NCBI RefSeq assembly: GCF_003751085.1
Contig: NZ_RJJY01000001.1
Coordinates: 2,356,001 to 2,420,000, forward strand
Length of the DNA: 64,000 nt
Reading direction: 5' to 3'
Origin: Micromonospora sp. Llam0
Lineage (GTDB): Bacteria; Actinomycetota; Actinomycetes; Mycobacteriales; Micromonosporaceae
Below, piece by piece: positions 53,006 through 61,578 of the stretch (position 1 is the stretch's first letter; each line of letters begins with the position of its first letter). The position numbers and the translations under genes are program-made. The notes under the pieces are model-generated. The model was not told the DNA's origin. It worked only from the letters and a program-made list of their open reading frames with translations, and did no database searches.

Positions 53006-53236
53006 TTGACCATTCGTGACCGCAACAGACGATCGCGGCTGGCCGACGGCCAGCTCACCGCCCTGGTGCTGGACCACATGCGCACCTGGCCGCACCTCGA
53101 CTTCAGCCCGTACGAACTGGGAACCGTGCTGGGCCACTCCCACGGCACGATCCGCCGCACTCTGCTGCGTCTCGCGGAAGCCGGCACGGTGACCCGCACC
53201 CGCCAGCGGCCCGCCCGCTTCCGCATCACCGCCTGA
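53006..53236 (+). CDS. small winged-helix DNA-binding protein
   Basis: A 76-residue product from a TTG start, supported by AGGAGG 5 bp upstream. The whole chain is one winged helix: LTALVLDHMRTWPHLDFSPYELGTVLGHSHGTIRRTLLRLAEAGTVTRTRQRPARFRITA. Before the IS arrived its start lay 12 bp after the flavoprotein stop (52993), so the two were one operon; any cotranscription must now pass through the IS. Confidence 0.8.
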   Translation: MTIRDRNRRSRLADGQLTALVLDHMRTWPHLDFSPYELGTVLGHSHGTIRRTLLRLAEAGTVTRTRQRPARFRITA

Positions 53237-53317
53237 AACACCACACCGCCCGTCGCCGGACACCCCACCCGGGTCACTCGTCCTGACGGGACGCCTACGC
53301 CCATCTGGGCCCAGCGT

Positions 53318-53348
53318 CCCGCACCGGGGCGCTGGGCCTGCGTCAACT
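53318..53348 (+). terminator. intercistronic hairpin
   Basis: GGCCCAGCG (53318-53326) pairs with CGCTGGGCC (53340-53348) across 13 bases, between the winged-helix gene and the mini-ORF at 53363. No T-tract. Confidence 0.45.
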
Positions 53349-53362
53349 CGCAGGAGGACCCT

Positions 53363-53413
53363 ATGACCTTCACGTCCGCAACCATCACAGCAGCAGCGGC
53401 GGCTGAGCAATGA
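53363..53413 (+). CDS. 16-residue leader ORF coupled to the next gene
   Basis: AGGAGGACCCT precedes ATG 53363, which opens MTFTSATITAAAAAEQ and stops in an ATGA overlap with the gene at 53410. A good ribosome site on such a short frame, with the longer gene lacking its own clear site, suggests the peptide exists to deliver ribosomes to the downstream start. It could also respond to translation speed. Confidence 0.5.
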   Translation: MTFTSATITAAAAAEQ

Positions 53414-54522
53414 ACCCGACCACCACCCCCCACGACGGCACACCAGGGAACCGACCCCGCGGCCGGGCCGCCGAACACACCGCCTGGGTCTTCTATGTCA
53501 TCGCCGCGCTCGGCTCCACCATCGGCCAGATCTGGGTCGGCGTACAAACCCCGCCCTGGCCCGACAGCCTCGGCTGGTGGTGGCGCGCCGTCTTCGTTGC
53601 CCCGTTCGCCGTCGTCATCGACCTCGGCGGAGCCGTGACGGCAGCGTTCGCCGACTGGCGGCAGCGCCTCGGCGAAACCGCCTACGGCTGGCGGGCCCTG
53701 TCGGTCGGCTCGGTCACCGTCGGCGTCGCCATCAACATCATCGGCCACCGCGACGTGCCCTACCTGGCCGTCGTCTTCGGCGGCCTCGGAATCTACGCAT
53801 ACGCGGTGTGGCTACTGCACAGCGCGGCCCGACGCCGCGACGCGCTCCGAGCCGTCGGGAAACTCGCCGTCACCGCACCCGCCTTCGGCATCGCCCAGTG
53901 GTGGCGCGAGCCCGCCGTCACCCGCCGGGCCCGATCCCTCGCGGTCGCGCAGCAACTCCCACTCCACCAAGCCCTCGACATCGCCCGACAGCAGATACGT
54001 GGCGACAAGCGCCGCGCCGCGCTCGCCATCCACGTGGAGACGCTGATCCGGTCCCAGCACGACAACCCCGCCGTTGCAGACATCGCCGCCACCACGCTCG
54101 ATCTCGACGCGGTCGCCGCCGCGCTCACCGCCCAAGCCGATGTGCCCGGCTGGGCCCGCGTCATCGGCGCCGACCTACTACCCCCGACCCCACCACACAG
54201 CGACGCCGACCCGGACACCGACAGGAACCCCACCGGCCTGCCGGCCGGGCCGATGCCGCCCGCCGACGTGCTCCGCCGGGTGCCACAGGACCAGGCCTCC
54301 TACGACCGCTGGCGGCAGCTGTGGACCGAGCTCAAGGCCAACCCCGACCTCGAACTCGCCGAATTCGCGCAACGACACCACATCTCTCTGCGGCAGGTCC
54401 AGTGGATCCGCCGCACAGGAGCCAGCGGCCTGCTCGACTCACCGCTCACTCTGATCGACCGCATCGCGCTCATGGCCACCAGCAACGGCCACACCCCGCA
54501 CGACCCGGCATCCGCCTCATAA
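53410..54522 (+). CDS. multi-helix membrane protein with C-terminal HTH (SpdB/DUF2637-like)
   Basis: A 370-residue product. Four membrane helices lie within the first ~140 residues (WVFYVIAALGSTIGQIWVGV, WRAVFVAPFAVVIDLGGAVTAAF, ALSVGSVTVGVAINIIG, YLAVVFGGLGIYAYAVWLL), resembling DUF2637/SpdB spread proteins of actinomycete plasmids; that assignment is tentative. The cytoplasmic part ends in FAQRHHISLRQVQWIRRTGASGLL, a helix-turn-helix-like element. It may link membrane and DNA during transfer. Translation is coupled to the 16-residue leader. Confidence 0.65.
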   Translation: MNPTTTPHDGTPGNRPRGRAAEHTAWVFYVIAALGSTIGQIWVGVQTPPWPDSLGWWWRAVFVAPFAVVIDLGGAVTAAFADWRQRLGETAYGWRALSVGSVTVGVAINIIGHRDVPYLAVVFGGLGIYAYAVWLLHSAARRRDALRAVGKLAVTAPAFGIAQWWREPAVTRRARSLAVAQQLPLHQALDIARQQIRGDKRRAALAIHVETLIRSQHDNPAVADIAATTLDLDAVAAALTAQADVPGWARVIGADLLPPTPPHSDADPDTDRNPTGLPAGPMPPADVLRRVPQDQASYDRWRQLWTELKANPDLELAEFAQRHHISLRQVQWIRRTGASGLLDSPLTLIDRIALMATSNGHTPHDPASAS

Positions 54523-54531
54523 CCCCCTGCC

Positions 54532-54568
54532 GCTGGTGGCGGATCACCGACCGGTGTCCGCCACCAGC
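54532..54568 (+). terminator. stop-proximal hairpin
   Basis: GCTGGTGGCGGA (54532-54543) pairs perfectly with TCCGCCACCAGC (54557-54568) over a 13-base loop, 9 bp after the stop of the membrane-protein gene. It is the strongest of the stop-proximal hairpins in this block. Confidence 0.6.
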
Positions 54569-54648
54569 ACGCCTGCCGAGGCCGACGCCGGGACCAACCG
54601 GCGCCCGCACGGCAGACCACCGCGGGCACACCACGAAGGGACAACGTC

Positions 54649-54678
54649 ATGCCCGCACACACCCGGCGGCTACCGTGA
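54649..54678 (+). CDS. 9-residue leader ORF coupled to the hydrolase gene
   Basis: ATG 54649 behind AAGGGA opens MPAHTRRLP and stops in a GTGA overlap with the hydrolase start at 54675. It has the same architecture as the 16-residue leader 1.3 kb upstream. Confidence 0.42.
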   Translation: MPAHTRRLP

Positions 54679-55463
54679 CCAGCCGCGTCATCGCCCTGAT
54701 CGTTTCCATCGTCGTCGGCGTCGTGTTCCTGTGCGTCGCCGGCCCGCTCGCCCTCACCGGTGCCGCGTCAGGCTGCTCCGTGGTCACCACCCCGAGCGGC
54801 ACCACCGACCGCTACGACGCCAAACAGCTGCACCACGCGCAGGTCATCGTCACCGTCGGCGCCCGCCTCGGCGTCCCCGTCCGCGGGCAGGTCATCGCGA
54901 TCGCCACCGCACTGCAGGAAAGCGGGTTACGCAACCTCGGTCACCTCGGCGACCGCAACGACCACGACTCCCTCGGCCTGTTCCAGCAACGACCAAGCCA
55001 AGGCTGGGGCACCCCCGCACAGATCATGGACCCCGAGTACGCGGCAGAGGCGTTCTACCGCAAACTCGTCACCGTCCCCGGTTGGCAGACGATGCCGCTG
55101 ACCGTTGCCGCCCAAGCGGTGCAACGCTCGGCATATCCCGACGCCTACGCCAAATGGGAAAACGACGCGACCGTCCTCGTCGGGCTCGTCTCCGGCCAAC
55201 CGGCCGGCCCAGGCGGGCCCGGCGAGCAGTGCATCAGCATCGGCGGCTGGATGAAGCCCGTCCAGGGGATATTCGTATCCGGATTCCGGACCGACAGCCG
55301 ACCCGGCCACGACGGTGTCGACATCGCCGCACCCAAAGGCACCCCGATCCACGCCGCCGCTTCCGGACTGGTCATCCGGGTTGTCTGCAACGCGTACCTG
55401 GTCACCGGATCACCGTACTCCTGCGACGTGGACGGCCACCCGGTCAACGTCCGAGGCTGCGGC
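54675..55463 (+). pseudogene. transglycosylase/M23 peptidase gene, N-terminal part (split)
   Basis: From GTG 54675, 263 codons remain: a membrane anchor (VIALIVSIVVGVVFLCVAGPLALTG), a lysozyme-like domain (VIAIATALQESGLRNLG, DSLGLFQQRPSQGWG, AAEAFYRKLV) and the first half of an M23 peptidase with the first zinc motif HDGVDIAAPKGTPIHAAA. After NVRGCG the reading runs into foreign DNA (MLTAPTIREL, stop at 55670). The missing end, with the second zinc motif, resumes in frame at 61579. An intact gene would give about 345 residues and cut cell-wall glycan and peptides for the conjugation channel. Confidence 0.88.
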
Positions 55464-55569
55464 ATGTTGACTGCACCAACGATCCGTGAGCTGCACGTGT
55501 ATCCGTCATGGACTCTCGCTCGTTCCCTCATCGATGTTCGCGGTTCGAGTGATGGGAGCGGGCGCTGCG

Positions 55570-56757
55570 ATGGGTGTACGCGAGGAGTTGTTGGAGGGCT
55601 GTGGTGGGCTGCCGCAGTTGGGCGAGGTGGTGGCTACCGGTCGCGGTTCGCTGCCGTTCGCGTTGGTTGACGCCGCCGGTGCTGAAGTGGAGGTGGTCAG
55701 CGGGTTTCTTCGGGATTTGTCGCTGTCGGACTGTAGCCCGTTGACGGTCCGCTCATATGCGATGGATCTGCTGCGCTGGTGGCGGATCCTGGTCGCGTTG
55801 CAGGTCGACTGGCAGCAGGCGACGGCGGACGAGGTCGCGGTGATGGTGGGCTGGCTACGCAGCGCGCCGAACCCGCAGCGGCGCCCGACGGCGGACCATG
55901 CGGCGGTCAATCCGAGGACCGGCAAGCCGCTGCTGCGGGCGGGGTATGCGCCGGCCACGATCAATCACGCGTTGTCGGTGGTGTCGGCGTTCTACACGTT
56001 CCATGCCCAGCATGGTCGAGGGCCAGTGGTCAACCCTGTGCCGGTGTCGTTTCGGCGGAGGGCGTTGTTGTCGCATCGCAGCCCGATGGAGCCGGTGCCG
56101 GTGGTGCGGCGGGCACCGCTGCGGCAGAAGCAGCCCGATGCTCCGCCGCGGGCGATCCCAGATCCGTTGTGGGATGAGTTGTTCGCGGCGCTGGCGTGTG
56201 TGCGGGATCAGGCGCTGATGGCGCTGTTCGTGTCGTCAGCGGCGCGGGCCAGCGAACTGCTCGGGCTGACTGGTGATCGGATCGACTGGGCCGGTCAACG
56301 CTTCTGGGTGGTGTCGAAAGGGTCGCGGCTGGTGGAACCAGTGCCGGCGTCGCCGCAGGCGTTGACGCTGTTGGCGTTGTACTTGGACGAGGCGGGGTTG
56401 CCCGCACCGGGGCAGCCGGTATGGCGGACCCTGCGCGGCGAGCCACGCGCGCTGTCGTACTGGGCTCTGCGGCGGATGTTGCAGCGGGTCAACACGCGGC
56501 TGGGCACCAACTGGACGTTTCATGACCTGAGGCACACGGCGGCCACCCGGATGGCCAACGACCCGGCACTGACGTTGCCGCAGGTGCAGACGATCCTTCG
56601 GCACCGCAACATCGCCGACACCCTGCGCTATGTGCGTACCGACATCGACGAGTTGTTCAGTCGGTTGCAGCAGCACTTCCGCCGACCCCGGGTAGAGCAG
56701 ATGCGTCCGGCGGCCGGGTACACGGCCGAGGACGTGGCGGTGGTGTTCGGTGGCTGA
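55570..56757 (+). CDS. tandem tyrosine recombinase A
   Basis: A 395-residue recombinase starting near MGVREELLEGCGG; ATG codons at 55534 and 55552 are alternatives. The core-binding domain (TVRSYAMDLLRWWRILVAL) is followed by the catalytic domain with Arg (SSAARASELLGLTGDRIDW), Lys (WVVSKGSRLVEPVP), HDLRHTAATRMA, the LRHRN His/Arg box and the Tyr in DTLRYVRTDIDEL. All catalytic residues are present. It overlaps recombinase B by 8 bp, so the pair is coordinately made and may act as a heteromer. Confidence 0.92.
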   Translation: MGVREELLEGCGGLPQLGEVVATGRGSLPFALVDAAGAEVEVVSGFLRDLSLSDCSPLTVRSYAMDLLRWWRILVALQVDWQQATADEVAVMVGWLRSAPNPQRRPTADHAAVNPRTGKPLLRAGYAPATINHALSVVSAFYTFHAQHGRGPVVNPVPVSFRRRALLSHRSPMEPVPVVRRAPLRQKQPDAPPRAIPDPLWDELFAALACVRDQALMALFVSSAARASELLGLTGDRIDWAGQRFWVVSKGSRLVEPVPASPQALTLLALYLDEAGLPAPGQPVWRTLRGEPRALSYWALRRMLQRVNTRLGTNWTFHDLRHTAATRMANDPALTLPQVQTILRHRNIADTLRYVRTDIDELFSRLQQHFRRPRVEQMRPAAGYTAEDVAVVFGG

Positions 56758-59155
56758 GCTGACCAGTACCGGTAAGGTGCACCGCACGCTGCCGGTGGAT
56801 CCGTCGCTGGTCGACGGCAGCCGCTACCGCCGAGGCCGGATAGTCCCCGATGTCCCGGCACCGTCGCCTGCGGCGATGCCCCACGGGAACCTGTCGAAGG
56901 CGAACGAGCAGCAGCTGGGCGACCTGGCCGAACAGGTATGGGCCGGACCGCCCCGGGCACTCGCCGAGCGCCGCCGCGACCTGCGAGGGCTGCTGCGCTT
57001 CCTCGGCGGGTTCGACGGCGACACCTGGCAGCAGCGGTGGGACGGCTGCGGCTTCGCCGACGGTGGCCTGCCTCGCGCAGGGCTGGAGCCGCTGCCGCAG
57101 GCCCGCTTGATCTACGCGTTCAGGATGCTGATCAGCCTCCGTGTCATCCGGCCCCGGCTGGCGGCGGTCAACCGCGCCCACGCGGCCGGGTTCGCCGAGA
57201 TGTTCCGCCAGGCTCAACGCGATCCTGCGCTGGACGCCTACTTCGCCGCGATCGCCGCAACCGGCTCCAGCAAGGCGGCGAAGGCGACCGCGTTGTTCGA
57301 TATCGCGCGGGTGCTGGCGGTGTTCGGCATCCCGCTGGCGCAGCTGACTCCGGCAGGGCTTCTGGCCTACTCGTGGCAGTGCCGGGACAGCGGAGCAGGG
57401 TTGTATCGCAGCGGCGACCGCAGCAGCTTCTCCGCGCGGCTGGCGTGGGCGATGCTGGCCGAGACCGGCCACTTCCCGCCCGGCACCCCGCCGACGATCA
57501 ACGCCGCCGGGCAACGCGGCCAGCTCACCGTCACCGAACTGGTCGACCAGTACCCGATCGCCAACCGCGATGTCCGCCAACTGCTGATCGACTACCTGAC
57601 CCGCCGCGAACTCGGCATGGACTACAGCACCATGCGCAACCTGTCCCGGATGCTGGCCGGCCTGTTCTGGTTGAAAATCGAGCACCTGCTACCCGGAATC
57701 GTTGACCTGAAGATCCCCGATCACGTCTATGAGCAGTGGCGGGAGGCGATCCGGCTGCGTGAGGACGGACGGGAACGACTATCGGTCGACCCGATCCTGC
57801 TGGCGGTACGCAGCTTCTACCTCGACCTGCACACCTGGTCGGCCAGCGAACCCGATCGATGGGCCCCCTGGGTCGCGCCCTGCCCGATCTCCGGCCGGGA
57901 GCTGGCCGGCAGCGCCCGCCGCGACCGCAGACGCATCGAACGCTCCCAGGAACGCACCCGTTCCCGCCAACCCCTACTGCCCGTCCTGGTCGCACACGTC
58001 GAGGACCGCCTGACCAACCACCGGCAGCTACTCGCCGCCGCCACCGCGGCGCAACCCGGACAGCGGTTCACCGTCGCGGGCCGCGCCTACGAGCGAGTCT
58101 GGACCGACTACGACCAGCAGCGAAAGGCCAACGATCCGATCCGGGCCCGCGACCTTGCCACCGGGAAGATCAGCAACGTCCGTCTGATCGAAGACGCCTG
58201 CTTCTGGGACTGGGCCCTGGTCGAGGTGCTACGACACACCGGCTGCCGCATCGAGGAAGCCCTGGAGCTGACACAGCTGTCCATCCGCCGCTACCTGCGG
58301 CCGAACGGAGAGACGATCGGCCTTCTGGTAGTCGCCCCGTCGAAGACCGAACGCGAACGGATCATCCCCATGTCCGGTGAACTGTTCGCCGTCATCGCCG
58401 CGATCATCCGCCGCCACCAGGACACCACCGGATCGGTGCCGATCCTGCCCCGCTACGACTACAACGAACGCGTCCACACCGATCCGATGCCGTTCCTGTT
58501 CTCACGCCGGCACGGCCACGCCCGACAGGTACTGGGCCAACACCAGGCCGTCGCGATGCTGGCCCGTCTGTGCCACGACCTGTCGGCGACCCACCCCGAG
58601 TTCGGCCACTCCAGGTTCACACCGCACGACTTCCGCCGCCTGTTCGCTACTGACCTGGTCAACAACGGGCTACCTATCCACATCGGCGCCGCCCTGCTCG
58701 GCCACCTCGACCTGAACACCACCCGCGGCTACGTCGCCGTCTTCGACGACGACCTCGTCCGCCACTACCAGACCTTCCTGGCCAACCGGCGCGCCCTGCG
58801 ACCAACGGAGGAATACCGGCCCGCCACCAAGGACGAATGGCGTGAGTTCGAGACCCACTTCGACAAACGCAAGGTCGAACTCGGCAACTGCGGCCGCCCC
58901 TACGGCACCGGCTGCGCCCACGAACACGCCTGCCTGCGCTGCCCCATGCTGCACGTGCACCCCGACGCCCTACCCCGCCTGGACACCATCGAAGCCGACC
59001 TGCACGACCGCCGCGCCCGCGCCGAGGCCGAACAGTGGCTCGGCGAGATCGAAGGCATCGACATCACCCTGGACCACCTCCGCCGCAAACGCACGCAGAC
59101 CATCCGGCTCACCACCGGACCCACGATCCCAATCGGCCCACCCCACGAACCCTGA
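56750..59155 (+). CDS. tandem tyrosine recombinase B (large)
   Basis: An 801-residue protein starting inside the end of recombinase A. The first ~480 residues are an unusual long helical region (MLISLRVIRPRLAAVNRAHAAGFAEMFRQ, RREGLGMDY-like segments). The catalytic domain has Arg (RHTGCRIEEALELTQLSI), Lys (VVAPSKTERERIIPM), HDFRRLFATDLV, LLGHLDLNTT and Tyr (TRGYVAVFDDDLVRHY). A Cys/His segment near the end (GNCGRPYGTGCAHEHACLRCPML) is probably a zinc-binding tail, as in other large tandem recombinases. Full length and apparently active. Confidence 0.9.
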   Translation: MAELTSTGKVHRTLPVDPSLVDGSRYRRGRIVPDVPAPSPAAMPHGNLSKANEQQLGDLAEQVWAGPPRALAERRRDLRGLLRFLGGFDGDTWQQRWDGCGFADGGLPRAGLEPLPQARLIYAFRMLISLRVIRPRLAAVNRAHAAGFAEMFRQAQRDPALDAYFAAIAATGSSKAAKATALFDIARVLAVFGIPLAQLTPAGLLAYSWQCRDSGAGLYRSGDRSSFSARLAWAMLAETGHFPPGTPPTINAAGQRGQLTVTELVDQYPIANRDVRQLLIDYLTRRELGMDYSTMRNLSRMLAGLFWLKIEHLLPGIVDLKIPDHVYEQWREAIRLREDGRERLSVDPILLAVRSFYLDLHTWSASEPDRWAPWVAPCPISGRELAGSARRDRRRIERSQERTRSRQPLLPVLVAHVEDRLTNHRQLLAAATAAQPGQRFTVAGRAYERVWTDYDQQRKANDPIRARDLATGKISNVRLIEDACFWDWALVEVLRHTGCRIEEALELTQLSIRRYLRPNGETIGLLVVAPSKTERERIIPMSGELFAVIAAIIRRHQDTTGSVPILPRYDYNERVHTDPMPFLFSRRHGHARQVLGQHQAVAMLARLCHDLSATHPEFGHSRFTPHDFRRLFATDLVNNGLPIHIGAALLGHLDLNTTRGYVAVFDDDLVRHYQTFLANRRALRPTEEYRPATKDEWREFETHFDKRKVELGNCGRPYGTGCAHEHACLRCPMLHVHPDALPRLDTIEADLHDRRARAEAEQWLGEIEGIDITLDHLRRKRTQTIRLTTGPTIPIGPPHEP

Positions 59156-59230
59156 CCCACGCACCGAGGAGACCACCACGACCACCCCTCACCTCAACCC
59201 CCGCCGCCCCCACCACGCCCAGAGCCGGCG

Positions 59231-60328
59231 ATGACACCCCTACGCATCGGTATCGCCGCCGGCCTCGGCGGCCTGCTGCTACTCATCTGCACCCCCGCGC
59301 TGCTGTTCAGCACCATCGCCAACGCCTGCATCCCACCGACCACTCCGACATCAGCAGCCACGACACCGAGCACGAACCCGCCCAATCTGTCCGATCTAGA
59401 CGCGCGGCAGGCAGCTAATGCCGTCACCATCCACCAGACCGCCATTGCGCTCAATCTGCCCGCCCGAGCCGCGGTCATCGCCATCGCGACCGCGATACAG
59501 GAAAGCAACCTGCGCAACCTCGCCAACAGCAACGTGCCCGCCTCACTCCAGCAGCCACACGAAGGCGTCGGACACGACCACGACTCCGTCGGCCTGTTCC
59601 AACAACGCCCCCTGCCACCCGACGGCGACGGCACATGGGGCACCGTGGCAGAACTCATGACCCCCACCATCGCGGCAACCAAGTTCTACCAAAAGATGAT
59701 CACCATCACGGGTTGGCAGTCCCTGCCGCTGACCGACGTCGCCCAACGCGTTCAGCGATCGGCCTACCCCGACGCCTACGCCACACACGAACCCAGGGCC
59801 ACCGCGATCATCACCGCCCTCGCTGGCGGCTTTGCCACCTGCGACGACAGCGTGGTCTCGGCCGCCGGATGGACCCACCCGCTGCCCGGCCACCCCATCG
59901 TCTCCGGCTTCCGCACCACCGACCGGCCCGGTCACGACGGCATCGACATCACCGCCCCGAAAGAAACGCCGATCCGGGCCGCCGCCACAGGCACGGTCAT
60001 CACGGTCCGCTGCAACGCCAGCCTCAACGGCAAGCCCTACCCCTGCGACCAGGACGGATCACCAGCCGTGGCCGGATGCGGCTACTACAGCGAAATCCTC
60101 ACCGGCAGACACGTCCACCGCTACTGCCACCAACTCGTCCAACCCCACGTCACCGTCGGCCAGCACGTCACCGCCGGGCAAATCATCGGTCTCGTCGGCA
60201 CGTCCGGAAACTCATCCGGACCCCATCTCCACTGGGAGATACACGACGGCAACCCCGCCACACCCGACAACGCCATCGACCCCGTGGCGTTCCTCCGCAG
60301 CGTCGGCATCACCAACCCCGCTTCATGA
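59231..60328 (+). CDS. transglycosylase-like and M23 peptidase, intact copy
   Basis: A 365-residue paralogue of the split gene. It has a membrane anchor or signal (IGIAAGLGGLLLLICTPALLF), a lysozyme-like domain (VIAIATAIQESNLRNLA, DSVGLFQQRPLPPDGDGTWG, VQRSAYPDAYA) and a complete M23 LytM domain with HDGIDITAPKETPIRAAA and SSGPHLHWEIHDG (HxxxD and HxH zinc motifs). It should hydrolyse peptidoglycan strands and cross-links outside the membrane. It lies 75 bp after recombinase B, and a TGTAGGTTCTC repeat begins 5 bp after its stop. Confidence 0.93.
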   Translation: MTPLRIGIAAGLGGLLLLICTPALLFSTIANACIPPTTPTSAATTPSTNPPNLSDLDARQAANAVTIHQTAIALNLPARAAVIAIATAIQESNLRNLANSNVPASLQQPHEGVGHDHDSVGLFQQRPLPPDGDGTWGTVAELMTPTIAATKFYQKMITITGWQSLPLTDVAQRVQRSAYPDAYATHEPRATAIITALAGGFATCDDSVVSAAGWTHPLPGHPIVSGFRTTDRPGHDGIDITAPKETPIRAAATGTVITVRCNASLNGKPYPCDQDGSPAVAGCGYYSEILTGRHVHRYCHQLVQPHVTVGQHVTAGQIIGLVGTSGNSSGPHLHWEIHDGNPATPDNAIDPVAFLRSVGITNPAS

Positions 60329-60331
60329 GGC

Positions 60332-60745
60332 ATGTAGGTTCTCATTAGATCTTTCGGTTCCGTCATTTCGTTGAGAAACCGTTGGGGTGGCGTTGTGGTA
60401 CTCGGTGACCGTTCGGTGAGGATTCTACCGTGTCCACCGCGCTTCGTAGTCGCCCTGCATCCGTTGGAGTGGCGTATCGCCCGCCGATGGAGCGCTGGTA
60501 GAGACCACGCTGGAACGGGTTTCGGTTGAGGAGCTGATGAAGGCCAGGCCGGTGTGACTGTAGGTCCTCAGTGATCTTGGCACCGTCCCAACGATTTGGC
60601 GCCGAACTTGGCGCTTGCGCCAGATCGCTGCGGACCACGGCGGCGTTGTTGTTGGTTGGCCAGGCTCAGCTCTGACGAAAGGATCTTGTTCATGCTCGAC
60701 AAGGCGCCGCGAACAAGATCGTCGCGTCGTGAAAACTCCGCAGCC
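60332..60745 (+). repeat. recombination-type repeats and a gene remnant
   Basis: ATGTAGGTTCTCA starts at 60332 and a diverged copy, CTGTAGGTCCTCAGTGATCTT, at 60558. Between them the frame ending TGA at 60555-60557 (ETTLERVSVEELMKARPV) looks like the last piece of some coding sequence. GATCTTGTTC (60682-60691) and GAACAAGATC (60711-60720) form a perfect inverted repeat with a 19-bp spacer. I see no complete gene in this 414-bp stretch. Confidence 0.6.
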
Positions 60746-61306
60746 TCACCCTCGAGCGATCGGCGGCCCAGCTGGAGCGGGTGGCACAGCCGGGGCGGCG
60801 GCTCGTGAGCGCGCCACCGACAGCACCAACGCCGCGGCGAAGAACGTGACCACCTTGCCGATGGCCAGGATGAGCGCGGTGGTCGGAAGCCAGTTCGGAA
60901 TCAGCTTGACGAAGACGAACCATCTGAACATGCCAGAGCCGCCAGGATCCGAGTACAAGCTGGCGCCGGTGAACCACCCCGGCGTGAAGAAGGCGGTGCA
61001 CACCACGATCCCGAGCAGCACCCAGGCGGCGTTCACGGCCGCTGACACGGTGCGCGAGCCCACGAAGTAGTACCACATACCAAAGGCGATCATGAGCACG
61101 CTCACGATGATGGTGATGGCCACACCGAAGGTCATCGCCCCCGTGGGGGGACTCCCGTAGTTGCGATCGAACTGCTCGTTGATTGATCCGATCACAGTAG
61201 CGGCGACTACCACCACGGCGATGCCCATGGCCGCACTTAGAAAGATGAGCACACTAGCCCAGACCTGGGTGCAAGAGCGGCGCCGTGGAATCAAGGGGCT
61301 CGTCAT
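60746..61306 (-). CDS. four-helix membrane protein, unknown function
   Basis: A 186-residue product from ATG 61306 (MTSPLIPRRRSCTQVW). Four membrane helices: VWASVLIFLSAAMGIAVVVVAATVIG, MTFGVAITIIVSVLMIAFGMWYYFVG, AVNAAWVLLGIVVCTAFFTPGWF and WLPTTALILAIGKVVTFFAAALVLSVA, with an Ala/Pro tail. No family recognised. It is the only leftward gene in the 6.1-kb insertion and has a lower GC feel than the neighbours, so it is likely cargo. Confidence 0.7.
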   Translation of the reverse strand: MTSPLIPRRRSCTQVWASVLIFLSAAMGIAVVVVAATVIGSINEQFDRNYGSPPTGAMTFGVAITIIVSVLMIAFGMWYYFVGSRTVSAAVNAAWVLLGIVVCTAFFTPGWFTGASLYSDPGGSGMFRWFVFVKLIPNWLPTTALILAIGKVVTFFAAALVLSVARSRAAAPAVPPAPAGPPIARG

Positions 61307-61578
61307 GCGAAGGATCGTGTCACGGCATTGACCCGCGTGGGTAGCCCAACCGGGCGCGCATCGCTTCGTCCACGGCCATCTCGGCGGCGTGGGCGTCGAC
61401 GCGGACCTTCCGCATCCAGTTCGCTCGGCACTGCCCACACGGCGGTACTCGCGCCCAAAGCGAGCAGCCAAGATCGCGAAACGACACGATCTTGAGAAAA
61501 TGTCGCCGACGAACAAGCGACAACGATCTTCACGGCCCCGGCTCAGCTGCATCTCCCAAGATCAAGTGCAGAGAAGGC

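Larger units (their letters stand above)
55464..61578 (+). mobile_element. 6.1-kb insertion splitting the M23 gene, with tandem tyrosine recombinases
   Basis: Codon 263 (GGC, 55461-55463) of the hydrolase should be followed by TGG, found at 61579, and GGC also precedes it (61576-61578). The 6115 bp between share only this GGC at their junctions. Inside are two overlapping recombinase genes, a second full M23 gene, a leftward membrane-protein gene and several recombination-type repeats. Subterminal bases show a loose inverted resemblance (CTGCAC then GATC then TGCA on both sides). More than one insertion event may be nested here. Confidence 0.75.

Noticed and set aside
60363..60638. Minus-strand frame of 91 codons
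   Set aside because: Crosses two TGTAGGT repeats and a plus-strand gene remnant; no protein-like pattern.
55464..61578. Explaining the split hydrolase by simple recombination between the two M23 paralogues
   Set aside because: Recombination between paralogues would leave chimeric but complete genes; here both halves of one gene remain, joined in frame only if 6.1 kb is removed.
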